From: Betaproteobacteria bacterium
Lineage (GTDB): Bacteria; Pseudomonadota; Gammaproteobacteria; Burkholderiales; Usitatibacteraceae
Reading direction: 5' to 3'
Length of the DNA stretch: 64,000 nt
Assembly: GCA_016720925.1 (NCBI GenBank)
Contig: JADKJR010000004.1
Span: 186,001 to 250,000 of the forward strand
This document shows positions 27,254 through 36,829 of the stretch, in pieces. The translations under genes and the position numbers were made by a program. How positions within the stretch are numbered: the first letter of the stretch is position 1; each line of letters starts with the position of its first letter. Under the pieces are notes generated by a model. It had not been told where the DNA came from, did no database searches, and saw nothing but the letters and a program-made list of their open reading frames with translations.

Positions 27254-28428
27254 ATGCTGATCGACTTTTCCTTGCGTTGAAGCAGGGCGGCTTGCCGGTT
27301 TCGGTGACCGAGTACCTGACGCTTTGCGAAGCGATGGACAAGGGCGTGATTCACGGCAGTGTCGACGACTTCTACTACCTTTCGCGCACCTGCCTGGTCA
27401 AGGACGAAGCCAACTTCGATCGCTTCGACCGCGCCTTCGCGGCCTACTTCAAGGGCGTTGAGGCGCTGGACGCGGTTCTGCCGGCCGATATTCCTGAGGA
27501 GTGGCTGCGAAAACTCGCCGAAAAATTACTGAGCGAGGAAGAGAAAGCGCAAGTCGAGGCGCTCGGCGGTTGGGACAAGTTGATGGAGACGCTGAAGAAA
27601 CGCCTGGAAGAGCAGAAGGGCCGACATCAGGGCGGCTCGAAATGGATCGGCACGGCAGGCACGTCGCCGTTCGGCGCGTACGGTTACAACCCGGAAGGCA
27701 TCCGCATCGGCCAGGAAGGTTCCCGCAATCGCAGCGCGGTGAAAGTCTGGGACCAGCGCGCCTTTCGCGATTACGATGACAATGTCGAACTGGGCATCCG
27801 CAATATCCAGCTGGCGCTTCGGCGGCTGCGAAAGTTCGCGCGTGAGGGCGCCGAGGAAGAACTTGATATGGACGGCACCATCCGCGCGACCGCCAACAAC
27901 GCAGGTTATCTCGACCTGAAACTGGTCGCCGAGCGCCACAACAAAGTCAAGGTATTGCTGTTTCTGGATGTCGGCGGCTCAATGGATGATTATGTGCATC
28001 GTTGCGAGGAATTGTTCTCGGCGTGCAAGACCGAATTCAAGCATCTTGAGTACTTCTATTTTCACAACTTCATCTATGAAGGCGTGTGGCGCAATAACCG
28101 CCTGCGGCACGCCGAAAAATTATCGACCTTTGACGTGCTCCACAAGTACGGGCCGGACTACAAGTTGATTATCGTTGGCGATGCCACCATGAGCCCCTAC
28201 GAAATCTTGCAGCCGGGTGGCAGTGTTGAGCACTGGAACGAAGAAACCGGTGTCGTCTGGCTTAAACGCATGACGGACTTTTATCGCCACTCGGTATGGG
28301 TCAATCCCACGCCGGAAGCGCACTGGCCGTGGACGCAATCGATCAAGATTGCACGCGAACTCATGGAGGACCGTATGTTCCCAATGACGGTCGCTGGGCT
28401 GGAAAAGGCGATGCGCGAGCTTTGCTGA
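27254..28428 (+). CDS. VWA domain protein (CoxE-like), possible N-terminal frameshift
   Basis: About 391 aa if the ATG at 27254 is the true start (MLIDFSLR...), which needs one extra base near 27275-27278 to join the main frame at LKQGGLPVSVTEYL. Without it, the TTG at 27277 would begin a 383-aa protein that lacks eight conserved-looking residues. The VWA domain near the C-terminal half carries a MIDAS-like LFLDVGGSMDD (DxGxS in place of DxSxS, as usual for this group). Partner of the MoxR ATPase directly upstream. Confidence 0.85.
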
Positions 28429-28461
28429 AAAGTCCGCGTCGCATCAAACAAAAAAAACTTG

Positions 28462-28542
28462 AACCACCGAGACCACCGAGACCACGGAGAAACCCTTAAT
28501 TTGTTCTGCCTTTCCTCCGTGTTCTCCGTGGTCTCGGTGGTT
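28462..28542. repeat. Inverted repeat of ACCACGGAG-type 9-mers
   Basis: The left arm (28462-28492) is built of ACCACCGAG/ACCACGGAG units. The right arm (28511-28542) is its near-exact reverse complement. A strong, imperfect stem of about 30 bp forms with an 18-nt loop, just after the VWA gene stop. Similar CACGGAG repeats occur between genes in many bacteria. It may end transcription. Confidence 0.75.
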
Positions 28543-28561
28543 AACTTCATTCGGCAGGAAG

Positions 28562-28638
28562 CAAAAACACCAGCATTGGCGAGCCTCGCAGGGCATTATT
28601 GCCCGGGAAACCGCGCCCAATGGCGATCTGCGTTTTCG
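28562..28638. repeat. Dispersed intergenic quasi-palindrome, copy C
   Basis: Left arm AAAACACCAGCATTGGCG and a strong inner hairpin GGGCATTATTGCCC. The right arm is degraded (CGCGCCCAATGGCG). It lies about 100 bp before the response regulator gene. Confidence 0.7.
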
Positions 28639-28738
28639 AACCAGCAGCAGAGCGCGCGACGCAACTTCGAGCAATGCCCAGTCGGATCGAATCGTTCGAT
28701 TACAATGACGACAAAATAGTAAACAATCGGAGGTAAGA

Positions 28739-29428
28739 GTGCGAATAGCCATGCTGGAAGATGATCTGGATGTGGGCGCGGCCATGCAGCAATGGCTTGA
28801 GGCAGGTGGACATACCGTGCACAATTTCGCGTCGGGCAAGGCTATTGTTCGCGAAGCGGCGCGGGAGAGTTTTGATCTGTTCCTTCTCGATTGGCACGTG
28901 CCGGACTTGTCGGGCGCGGAGGTACTGAAATTTCTGCGCGAAAAGCAGCAATCAACGGTGCCAGTGTTGTTCGCCACCAGCCGCGATTCGGAGCAAGACA
29001 TCGTCGCGGCACTGACTGCGGGCGCGGACGACTACATGATCAAGCCGGTGCGGCGTATGGAGCTGTTGGCCCGCGTCGAGGCGCTGGTGCGCCGCGTGCG
29101 CCCCCGCCAGCCGGAAGCCGAGGCCATTGACCTGCCGCCGTATCACATTGATCTTGTCAACCGCGTCGTCAAGATGGACAACGCGGCCATTGAGATGACC
29201 GACAAGGAATACGAACTGACACTTTTCCTGTTTAACAACCTCGGCCGGCTTTTGTCGCGAGGCCATATGTCCGAAAGTGTCTGGGGGCGCTCCGCCGATA
29301 TCCAGTCGAGGACCGTGGACACGCACGTCAGTCGCGTACGCAAGAAGCTCGATTTCGGTCCCGAGCGCGGGCTGCGATTGACGCCAGTCTACAACTTCGG
29401 ATATCGCCTCGAAAAGGTCACGCAGTAG
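28739..29428 (+). CDS. OmpR-family response regulator
   Basis: 229 aa. Receiver domain with acidic pair LEDDLD, phospho-acceptor Asp in LLDWHVPD and the conserved Lys in MIKPVRR. The C-terminal winged helix ends with the family signature RTVDTHVSRVRKKL...GFRL-like segment (NFGYRLEKV). GTG start at 28739 has GGAGG at ideal spacing. A CHASE2 histidine kinase gene starts 62 bp downstream and is the probable partner. Confidence 0.93.
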   Translation: MRIAMLEDDLDVGAAMQQWLEAGGHTVHNFASGKAIVREAARESFDLFLLDWHVPDLSGAEVLKFLREKQQSTVPVLFATSRDSEQDIVAALTAGADDYMIKPVRRMELLARVEALVRRVRPRQPEAEAIDLPPYHIDLVNRVVKMDNAAIEMTDKEYELTLFLFNNLGRLLSRGHMSESVWGRSADIQSRTVDTHVSRVRKKLDFGPERGLRLTPVYNFGYRLEKVTQ

Positions 29429-29490
29429 TGACCCGGCGTGTGACTTTTGCCGCCGCAGGATAAGGCCTCTGGCGGTGTGACCGGGGTTGC

Positions 29491-31911
29491 GTGAGGGGTC
29501 AATTGAAAATTGTCGCGCGGTTGCGCCATCCGGTCATTCGCGAATGGCTGGCCATTCTGCTTGCACTGTGCCTGCTGGCGTTTTTTGCGCAACGCGGCGA
29601 ATGGTTCTGGCGCGTCGATCAAACGCTCTACGATTCGTCCATCGGTCTTATACAGCGGCCCGCCCAGTCCGAAATCGTTATCGTCGGCGTGGACGAACAG
29701 AGCCTGAAGCAGATTGGTCGCTGGCCCTGGAAGCGCGGCATTCACGCGACGATTCTGAATCGGCTGACCGAGGCGGGTGCCAAGGTCGTGATGTTTGACG
29801 TGATCCTCAGTGAAGCCGACAGGCTTGACCCAATGGGGGATCGCGTTCTGGCCGCGGCGATAAAAGCCAACGGCCGGGTAATCCTGCCGATTGCCACGGA
29901 TGCGGTGGATGGCGTGAGCACCGGCGAGGCGCCTCCGGCGCCGGAATTTGCCACCGCCGCTGCGGGGCTCTCCCACATCAGTCTTGAACTGGATCCTGAC
30001 GGCGTGCTGCGCTCCGTTTATCTGCGTAGCGGCATCGGCGAGGCGCGGCATGATATTTCATCGCTGGCGGCATTGCGGATTGCGGAGCCGGCCAGATGGC
30101 CGGCAACAGTGGTCTTGCCGGGCGAATCCAATCCCCGACGGACTGCATTCAGCCGAGCATGGGTACGCGATAACTGGTACCACGTCCCCTTCGCCGGGCC
30201 GCCCGGACATTTCAGAACCATTGCCTATGTCGATGTATTGCGCGGGGACGTTCCCGCCGCCGCCTTCAAGGACAAAATCGTGCTGGTGGGCGTCACGGCC
30301 TCCGGATTGCGGGACGAATACCCGACACCGGTATCCGGGCGCACGCGGGCGATGTCGGGGATCGAGGTGCAGGCCAATATTTTGCAGGGCCTGCGCGAAG
30401 GAATTGATATTCGGCTCGTGTCGATGACCGCGTCCGTTCTCGTGGCATGCGCACTGATCCTGTTGTTGATGTTCAGCTACCTGTGGCTGACACCTCGTCG
30501 CGCATTGGCCGCGACCGGCCTGATGTGTGTTGCCGTGTTCGCCGGGCCGGCGTTGCTTTTCCGCTATCAGTTGCTGTGGCTGTCGCCGGCGGTGCCACTC
30601 CTTGGCCTGCTGCTGGCGTACCCGTTGTGGAGTTGGCGGAAGCTCGAAGCGACCCAGCGCTATTTCGATGCGGAATTGGCGCGGCTGGAGCGCGAACCCA
30701 GTATCGTGCCGGAGGAAACTGCCCGTTCGATCTCGCCGCGCTCGATGGCGAACACATTTGTTCCGGACGTAATTGAGAACCGAATTGCTGCCTTGCAGGC
30801 CACCACCGAGAGGTTCAGGAATCTGAACCGCTTCGTGGCCGATAGTCTGGAAAGCCTGCCAGACGCGGCACTGGTGACCGATGCCGAAGGCCGCATCTTG
30901 CTGGCAAACTCGTCGGCAGATCGCATTTTCAAATCGCGCCGCAAAGCAACCGAGCGGGCAGTCGATCGCCCATTGGAGGGCCGCGACCTGTTTGAGCAAT
31001 TGACCGCATTCCGGCATGAGGCCGCGCGCAGCTGGCGTGACATCTGGATGGATGTGCACGATGAAACGCGCATGATGTCGCTCGAGGCCAAGGGGCCGGA
31101 CGACCGCGAATACCTGGTGCAAATTGCGCCGGCGTTTTCCGCGCGCGGCACGCAAACCGGCTCGATCGTGACATTGACTGACATTTCACCCTTGCGGGAA
31201 ACCGAGCGCCGCCGCGACGAAGCGCTGCGTTTCCTGTCGCACGATATGCGCTCGCCACAGGCGTCGATTATCACCTTGCTGGACATGTATCACGACGATC
31301 CCGCCGGCATGCCAATTCCCAAATTGACCGACCGGATTGGTAAATATGCGCGGCGGACCTTGAATCTCGCCGATGATTTCCTGAGGCTCGCCAAGGCGGA
31401 ACGCGTCAACAGCAGGGATTTTGAGCCGCTGAACCTGTGCGAACTCCTGCGCGACGCCGTGGATGAGGCCTGGTCGACCGCAACGGCCAAGGAAATCAGC
31501 ATCGAGCTCGATATTGCGCAGGAAGAATCGTGGGTGTCAGGCGATCGCGATCTGCTGACACGCGCAATGATGAATCTGCTTTCCAATGCAATCAAATATA
31601 GCCCGCCACGAACCACGATTCGCTGCACGCTTTCTGCTGGATTGCAGACGTGGTGCGTGCGCATCGCCGATCAGGGCTACGGAATCGCCGAGACGGATTT
31701 GCCCAAGCTGTTTACGCGCTTCACTCGTCTGAAGCACAACACACAGCCGGAAGAGGATGGCATCGGATTGGGGCTGGTGTTCGTCAAGACGGTGGTGGAA
31801 CGCCACGGCGGTGCAATCGGTGTGCAAAGCAAAGTGGCTGCCTCGGATGGCGATACGCACGGCACCACCTTTACGCTTACCCTGGACGCGGTCGTGGCGC
31901 CGGCCGATTAG
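29491..31911 (+). CDS. CHASE2-domain sensor histidine kinase
   Basis: 806 aa (GTG start 29491; a TTG at 29503 with AGGGG before it is also plausible). One N-terminal transmembrane helix, an extracytoplasmic CHASE2 domain (about residues 35-310), three more transmembrane helices (about 315-385), a PAS-like segment (about 445-560), then HisKA with phospho-His in FLSHDMRSP and HATPase with N box LLSNAIKYS, DQGYGI and GIGLGL. The ligand is unknown. Likely phosphorylates the regulator encoded upstream. Its 3' end overlaps the convergent metallo-hydrolase gene by 4 nt. Confidence 0.92.
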   Translation: MRGQLKIVARLRHPVIREWLAILLALCLLAFFAQRGEWFWRVDQTLYDSSIGLIQRPAQSEIVIVGVDEQSLKQIGRWPWKRGIHATILNRLTEAGAKVVMFDVILSEADRLDPMGDRVLAAAIKANGRVILPIATDAVDGVSTGEAPPAPEFATAAAGLSHISLELDPDGVLRSVYLRSGIGEARHDISSLAALRIAEPARWPATVVLPGESNPRRTAFSRAWVRDNWYHVPFAGPPGHFRTIAYVDVLRGDVPAAAFKDKIVLVGVTASGLRDEYPTPVSGRTRAMSGIEVQANILQGLREGIDIRLVSMTASVLVACALILLLMFSYLWLTPRRALAATGLMCVAVFAGPALLFRYQLLWLSPAVPLLGLLLAYPLWSWRKLEATQRYFDAELARLEREPSIVPEETARSISPRSMANTFVPDVIENRIAALQATTERFRNLNRFVADSLESLPDAALVTDAEGRILLANSSADRIFKSRRKATERAVDRPLEGRDLFEQLTAFRHEAARSWRDIWMDVHDETRMMSLEAKGPDDREYLVQIAPAFSARGTQTGSIVTLTDISPLRETERRRDEALRFLSHDMRSPQASIITLLDMYHDDPAGMPIPKLTDRIGKYARRTLNLADDFLRLAKAERVNSRDFEPLNLCELLRDAVDEAWSTATAKEISIELDIAQEESWVSGDRDLLTRAMMNLLSNAIKYSPPRTTIRCTLSAGLQTWCVRIADQGYGIAETDLPKLFTRFTRLKHNTQPEEDGIGLGLVFVKTVVERHGGAIGVQSKVAASDGDTHGTTFTLTLDAVVAPAD

Positions 31912-32945
31912 CGTCGCTGAAACAGGTAGATCCCATCCTCCCCGCGTGAACGCACTGCGCGCCCGGCGCGCCAGAGATAGTGCAAATGGGCAATGGCTTC
32001 GCCGATGGCGAAAATTAGCTGGTGATCATTCAACGGGCGGCGGAACAACACCGGCAGAATTTCTGCCGCGCATTTCGGGGTATCGAGCGCTGCTTCAAGT
32101 TCCGCGAGGCGCGTCGCGTGATGCGCGCGAAGCTCGGCAATGCGTGCGTGCAGGCCGGAAAATACCCGGTCGTGCGAAGGCAACACCAGCGTATTGTCCG
32201 GCAGCGCCTCGAACTTGCCCATCCCATCGAGAAACAGTTTCAACGGATTCGCCTCGGGTTGATTGCCCCATACGCCGACATTGGTGGTGATGCGCGGCAG
32301 TACCTGATCACCGGAGATCAGAATATCTGCGTCCGATGAAAACAGGGTTGCGTGTTCGGGCGCATGGCCGAACGCTGTCATGACGCGCCAGTCGCGCTTG
32401 CCGATGCGGATGACATCACCTTCCATCATGCGGAAATACTGTTTGGGTACTGTCGGCACGCCACGCTTGTAGGCGCCGGTTCGCGCTTTCTGCGCGTCGG
32501 CAAAATCCGGACGTGCCTTGGCGAGGCCATGTTCCAGGAACAGGCGCGCGGAATTTTCGCGATCGAATCCGGCGACATCTTCAGCGGCGGCGTGGGCGGA
32601 TAAATACTCGGCAGCCGTCATCCATACCGGCGCGCCGGTGTTTTCGTGCAACCATGCGGCGCAACCGACATGGTCAGGATGGTAGTGCGTGACAATGATG
32701 CGCTTGACCGGCTTGCCCTGCATGGTTTCCCGAAAATGCTGTTCCCACAGCGCATGCGTCTCCGGTACGCCGTAGCCGGTGTCGACAAGTGTCCAGCCGG
32801 GTCCTGACTCATCGTCATCTTCAAGCAGCCAAAGATTGATATGGTCGAGCGCGAATGGCAGCGGCATGCGAATCCAGAAAATGCCGTCGGCAACGCGGAT
32901 CGATTCGCCGGGAGCGGGCGGTGTTTCGTGTGGGTAGGAGATCAT
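31908..32945 (-). CDS. MBL-fold metallo-hydrolase
   Basis: 345 aa. Metallo-beta-lactamase fold: THYHPDHVG is the HxHxDH metal site, followed by a later His in FGHAPEH, an Asp in LISGDQVLP and a His in LPSHDRVF. A C-terminal winged-helix-like segment follows, as in LACTB2-type proteins. Substrate unknown; hydrolysis of a thioester, phosphodiester or nucleic acid is possible. No signal peptide. Convergent with the histidine kinase gene, divergent from nothing close; the CHASE2 cyclase upstream is on the same strand, 78 bp away. Confidence 0.88.
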   Translation of the reverse strand: MISYPHETPPAPGESIRVADGIFWIRMPLPFALDHINLWLLEDDDESGPGWTLVDTGYGVPETHALWEQHFRETMQGKPVKRIIVTHYHPDHVGCAAWLHENTGAPVWMTAAEYLSAHAAAEDVAGFDRENSARLFLEHGLAKARPDFADAQKARTGAYKRGVPTVPKQYFRMMEGDVIRIGKRDWRVMTAFGHAPEHATLFSSDADILISGDQVLPRITTNVGVWGNQPEANPLKLFLDGMGKFEALPDNTLVLPSHDRVFSGLHARIAELRAHHATRLAELEAALDTPKCAAEILPVLFRRPLNDHQLIFAIGEAIAHLHYLWRAGRAVRSRGEDGIYLFQRR

Positions 32946-33023
32946 GGGTGATTGGAGTGGGAAAGCAGTGAAGAATTGCCGCTCATTGGCACGGGCAATT
33001 CGAATGTGTGTCAGTGGCGCGGT

Positions 33024-35312
33024 TTATTTGGTCGTGAACGTAAACACGCCATCCCAGTTGGCACCGGGGGGCTTCATGCGCAGATTGGCCACGCGATCAA
33101 TATAGAGTTGATACGCCTTGCGATGCGGGTCTGCCTGGGCAAGTTTGACGAGCGCGGTTTCTGCGTCGTCCCAGCGTTGCGCGCGATACCGTTCTATCGC
33201 GCGGTGGAAGCGGTCGATCTCGTCGAGTATCTGGTCGGCGACTTCGCCTTTCTTTCCCACCGGCTCATAAATTGAAATCGGTTCGAGCTTGCCTTTGACG
33301 CGCACGCGGTCGAGTTCACGGTAGACCACGCTGGTCACAGCTTGGACAATATTTTCCGTCACCAGAATGCCCACGCCATATTCCTTGGTGAGCCCCTCGA
33401 GGCGTGCCGCCAGATTCACCGTATCACCCATCACCGTGTACGCGCGGCGGAATGACGAGCCCATGTCGCCGACGCTCATCATCCCGCAATTCAGGCCGAC
33501 GCCGAATTCCAGCTTGGGCCAGCCGCGCTTGATGAAATCCGGCCCGATCTCCTTGCCCTTCTTCTGCATCGCCATCGCCGAAAACAGCGCATGTTCGGCG
33601 TGCTTTTCGTCCTTCAATGGCGCACCCCAGAATGCCATGATGGCGTCGCCGATGTACTTGTCGATGGTACCGCGGTCACGCTGAATGACTTCGGTCATCG
33701 CCGTGAGGTAGGCGTTCATCAACGCTGTCAATTCGGTTGGCGCCAGTCCTTCGGAGATCGTGGTGAAGTTACGCACGTCGGAAAACAGCACCGTCATGTC
33801 GCGGCTTTCACCTTTGGTCGTGTAGGTGCCCGGATCCTTGGCCATTTCCTCGACCAGTTCTTTTGGCACATAGGTGCCGAAGATGCCGGTGATCTGGCGT
33901 TTGGATCGCGCTTCAATGAAGAAGCCATAGGTCATATTAAGTAGGTAAAGGACGCCGATCATCAATAGCGGCATGGCGATCGGCAAGACGTAATAGGATG
34001 ACCACCAATACATATTAAATGCGGTGTACGCCAATGCGGTTGCAATGGCGGTGACCGTCGCCCAGAGTGGACTTAATTTAACGAGAGCCAACGCCAACGG
34101 AATGCCCAATAGCAGGATAATGTAACTGCTGATCGCCACTTCATAGGGTGGCCGGCGCTTCAGGCTCCCATCCAGATATGCGGAGACCATGGTGGCGTGT
34201 GTTTCTACGCCTGGATACGCCTCGTTGACTGGTGTATTCCGAAGATCGAGGAGTCCTTGCGCAGAAGACCCGACAAACGCGATCTTGCCTTCGAGTTCGC
34301 CGGGAGTGAGCTTGCCGCGCATGACGTCGGTTGCTGAGATGTACCGGAACATCGGATTGCGACCGCGATAAGGGATATATGCGGCGCCAGAACTGTCGAT
34401 TGGGATAACAATGTCTCGAACTTGCGCAAACTTGAATTTTGGAATGCCATCACCCTCTTCATCACGAAACACCACCTTCAGCGGTTCGTTGTCGATAAAG
34501 GTACGGAATGTCGCCAGTGAAAGCGATTCGTAGTATCCGTCCTTGAACTTGACCAGCATGGGGATACGTCGCAAAACACCATCAAAATCAATCTGGGGAA
34601 GGATGTGCCCGGTTGCCGACGCTGCGTCCTGCAACATTTTCAAATTGCCGCTGTAACCCTCGATCTCCATGCTCGCGATTGGCTTCTTGTCAGGGGCCAG
34701 GCGAAATACAGGTACCGGGAGGCTTCCAAGCTGCAATTTTTCCAGGCCTTCTCCGGATCGTTCATTCATGCCGGCGAAAGCGAGGACGACCGGATATTTC
34801 TTGATGGCCTCGGCAAACTGTGAGTCATAGTCCAGCGAAGGTCGCAGATCGCTTAACTTCGCCTGGTATTCCGCGTTCGACTTGAATGCAGTCTTGCCCA
34901 GCATTTCAAGTGTGTCGAGGCCTGAGCTGTTGTCGGGTTCCGTAAACAAAACGTCAAATCCCACGACCTTGAGCTTGTAAGTGTCGAAGAGCTGTTTAAG
35001 CAATAACACCCAGCGGTCGCGCGAAAGCGGCCAGCGGCCCTCGGCGGCAAGCGTACGTTCATCAACATCGATGATGACGACGCGAGGATCGATTGTTTCC
35101 GGCATCGTGGCGCGGAGGCGAATGTCGTAGGCCTGTTCTTCCAGGCGCTGAAGAAATGTAATCGGGCTGCTTTGCGTACTGTAAAACTTGTAGCTGAAAT
35201 CCAGGACGTAATAGAAAACAAACAGCACGACAATTCCCAAACCCAGACTCGCGCGAATAATCGCGTTGATCGAAGAAAAATACTTGGTCCACAGCGCCGA
35301 GAGTTTATTCAT
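33024..35312 (-). CDS. CHASE2-domain class III adenylate/guanylate cyclase
   Basis: 762 aa. N-terminal transmembrane helix (about residues 18-38), extracytoplasmic CHASE2 (about 45-385), three transmembrane helices (about 390-465) and a cytoplasmic cyclase domain. Catalytic residues visible: metal Asp in LFSDVRNFT, DKYIGDAIMAFWGAP for the second Asp, and VMGDTVNLAARLE. A C-terminal segment of about 70 residues after the cyclase has a TPR-like look. Converts ATP (or GTP) to the cyclic nucleotide in response to an unknown periplasmic signal. A second cyclase, with PEGA domain, lies at 4025-5329. Confidence 0.92.
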   Translation of the reverse strand: MNKLSALWTKYFSSINAIIRASLGLGIVVLFVFYYVLDFSYKFYSTQSSPITFLQRLEEQAYDIRLRATMPETIDPRVVIIDVDERTLAAEGRWPLSRDRWVLLLKQLFDTYKLKVVGFDVLFTEPDNSSGLDTLEMLGKTAFKSNAEYQAKLSDLRPSLDYDSQFAEAIKKYPVVLAFAGMNERSGEGLEKLQLGSLPVPVFRLAPDKKPIASMEIEGYSGNLKMLQDAASATGHILPQIDFDGVLRRIPMLVKFKDGYYESLSLATFRTFIDNEPLKVVFRDEEGDGIPKFKFAQVRDIVIPIDSSGAAYIPYRGRNPMFRYISATDVMRGKLTPGELEGKIAFVGSSAQGLLDLRNTPVNEAYPGVETHATMVSAYLDGSLKRRPPYEVAISSYIILLLGIPLALALVKLSPLWATVTAIATALAYTAFNMYWWSSYYVLPIAMPLLMIGVLYLLNMTYGFFIEARSKRQITGIFGTYVPKELVEEMAKDPGTYTTKGESRDMTVLFSDVRNFTTISEGLAPTELTALMNAYLTAMTEVIQRDRGTIDKYIGDAIMAFWGAPLKDEKHAEHALFSAMAMQKKGKEIGPDFIKRGWPKLEFGVGLNCGMMSVGDMGSSFRRAYTVMGDTVNLAARLEGLTKEYGVGILVTENIVQAVTSVVYRELDRVRVKGKLEPISIYEPVGKKGEVADQILDEIDRFHRAIERYRAQRWDDAETALVKLAQADPHRKAYQLYIDRVANLRMKPPGANWDGVFTFTTK

Positions 35313-35517
35313 GGAAAAGTTTGGTATTCAGCAGATCGGGCCGCGCGATTGCGCAGGTGAAATCCCGCATGAAAAATGCGACCTTTTGGATTCTTCAGCA
35401 TCAACCGTGCCTCCCAGCGCGAATGCGGTTTATCGAGTGAGCGCCCAAGTGTTGTCGCACGAAGTTTACTCTAAAGCTGTCGCGTGATGATCGCGCGTCT
35501 CTCGCAATTTGTGGATG

Positions 35518-35585
35518 AACGCCAGCACTGGCGGGCTTCTCAGGGCAAAAATGCCTGAAGCACCGCACCAGTGCTGGAGTTTGTC
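35518..35585. repeat. Dispersed intergenic quasi-palindrome, copy D
   Basis: The best conserved copy: AACGCCAGCACTGGCG pairs with CACCAGTGCTGGAGTT, around an inner hairpin CAGGGCAAAAATGCCTG. It lies 57 bp before the DNA ligase gene, within the 330-bp gap; nothing else is recognised in that gap. Confidence 0.85.
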
Positions 35586-35642
35586 CTGTCGCGCGTGATC
35601 GATATACTGGCCCTCTCAAAATCGGTGTTTTGAAGGCAGCGC

Positions 35643-36509
35643 ATGCGAGCAAACATATTCAGGGTATTCGTCGTAATGATGTTCAGCCTGGGCCTCAATG
35701 GCATCGAAACGGCGCAGACTGCGGCGGCTGCCGCCTCGCCGCCCGCCATTGTTCTCGCCAAGGTCCTTGACCCATCCGTCGACCCGGCGGACTATTTCGT
35801 CAGCGAAAAATTTGATGGCGTGCGCGCCATCTGGGATGGCGAGGTGCTGCGATTCCGCAGCGGCAATGTAGTCAATGCGCCGGCGTGGTTCATCGCCAAA
35901 TTGCCAAAGCAATCGCTCGATGGCGAACTTTGGCTCGCGCGCGAAACATTTGAAGTCCTATCCGGCTACGTGCGCAAGACCGATCCGGTCGACGAGGAGT
36001 GGCGCCAGATCAAGTACCAGATTTTCGAATTGCCTGGCGCGCCCGGTCGATTTGAAGAACGCTATGCGCGAATTCAGGCCATCGTCAAACAAGCCGCTTG
36101 GCCACAGTTGGTGGCGGTTCACCAATTTCGAGTGAGCGACCGCGCAGAACTGAAGCGCAAGTTTGATGGGGTGGTGAAAGCAGGAGGAGAGGGCCTGATG
36201 TTGCATCGTGCCGACGCGCTGTATGTGACCGGGCGCAGTGATGTATTGCTCAAGTTGAAACCACTCGACGATACCGAAGCGATCGTCGTCGAGCACATTC
36301 CCGGCAAGGGCAAGTACGCGGGAATGCTTGGCGCATTGCGGGTGGAGGCGCCCGATGGCAAACGCTTCACGATCGGTACGGGGTTTACGGATGCCGTGCG
36401 CAGGGATCCGCCGCCGGTGGGGTCGACGATTACCTACACCTATCGCGGGCTCACGCGAACCGGTGTGCCGCGATTTGCGAGTTATTGGCGGGTGCGGGAG
36501 AAGTTTTGA
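35643..36509 (+). CDS. Periplasmic-type ATP-dependent DNA ligase (Lig E)
   Basis: 288 aa. An N-terminal signal peptide (about residues 1-31, ending near ETAQTAAAA) precedes a minimal two-domain ligase: nucleotidylated Lys in EKFDGVRA (motif I), DGELW (motif III), EGLMLH (motif IV) and LLKLKP (motif V), then an OB domain ending at the YWRVREKF C-terminus. Lacks extra DNA-binding domains, the hallmark of Lig E. Such enzymes are exported and are linked to DNA uptake in competent proteobacteria, though this is not proven here. Flanked on both sides by copies of the dispersed repeat. Confidence 0.9.
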   Translation: MRANIFRVFVVMMFSLGLNGIETAQTAAAAASPPAIVLAKVLDPSVDPADYFVSEKFDGVRAIWDGEVLRFRSGNVVNAPAWFIAKLPKQSLDGELWLARETFEVLSGYVRKTDPVDEEWRQIKYQIFELPGAPGRFEERYARIQAIVKQAAWPQLVAVHQFRVSDRAELKRKFDGVVKAGGEGLMLHRADALYVTGRSDVLLKLKPLDDTEAIVVEHIPGKGKYAGMLGALRVEAPDGKRFTIGTGFTDAVRRDPPPVGSTITYTYRGLTRTGVPRFASYWRVREKF

Positions 36510-36535
36510 GACGGCGGATCATAGAGTATTGCGAC

Positions 36536-36607
36536 GAAAACTCCAGCACTGGTGCGGATTTTCGGGCGAAATAGCCCGGAGAGGCGCGCGGGTTCTTGAG
36601 TTTTGAC
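36536..36607. repeat. Dispersed intergenic quasi-palindrome, copy E
   Basis: Left arm AAAACTCCAGCACTGGTGCG, inner hairpin CGGGCGAAATAGCCCG. The right arm is weak (GCGCGGGTTCTTGAGTTTT). It starts 27 bp after the ligase stop. Confidence 0.7.
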
Positions 36608-36678
36608 TTTGTGTCAGAGGTAGGAAGCGGGAATCCCTTTTCGGCGGAGCCGAAAAAGCCGCCTCGGCACTTGCAGGC

Positions 36679-36771
36679 GCCTCGGATTCGCGAGGCACTC
36701 GACATGCCGCAGGGCATGTCGAGTGTCCACGCTCATCCCGCGTCCGGTCCGGACGCGGATTCGATTCCCGC
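36679..36771. repeat. Three adjacent hairpins and an inverted tmRNA T-arm copy
   Basis: In order: GCCTCG/CGAGGC (36679-36696), ACTCGACATGCC/GGCATGTCGAGT (36697-36724) and CCGCGTCCGG-T-CCGGACGCGG (36738-36758). Then 36751-36771 matches 20 of 21 bases of the tmRNA 3' T-arm (36841-36861) but in the opposite orientation, so a stem could form around the tmRNA terminator. Confidence 0.7.
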
Positions 36772-36784
36772 AAACTGCAATATC

Positions 36785-36821
36785 AAAAAGAAATGCCACC
36801 CGATAAAGCTGGGTGGCATTT
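36785..36821 (-). terminator. Rho-independent terminator of ssrA
   Basis: On the minus strand, stem AAATGCCACCC/GGGTGGCATTT with a 9-nt loop, followed by TCTTTTTG. It begins 9 nt after the tmRNA CCA end. Confidence 0.88.
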
Positions 36822-36829
36822 CCTTTTGC

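Noticed and set aside
36519..36773. Minus-strand open frame with an RESNPRP-type start
   Set aside because: This is translation of the tmRNA-like T-arm copy and hairpins, a common false gene next to tRNA and tmRNA ends.
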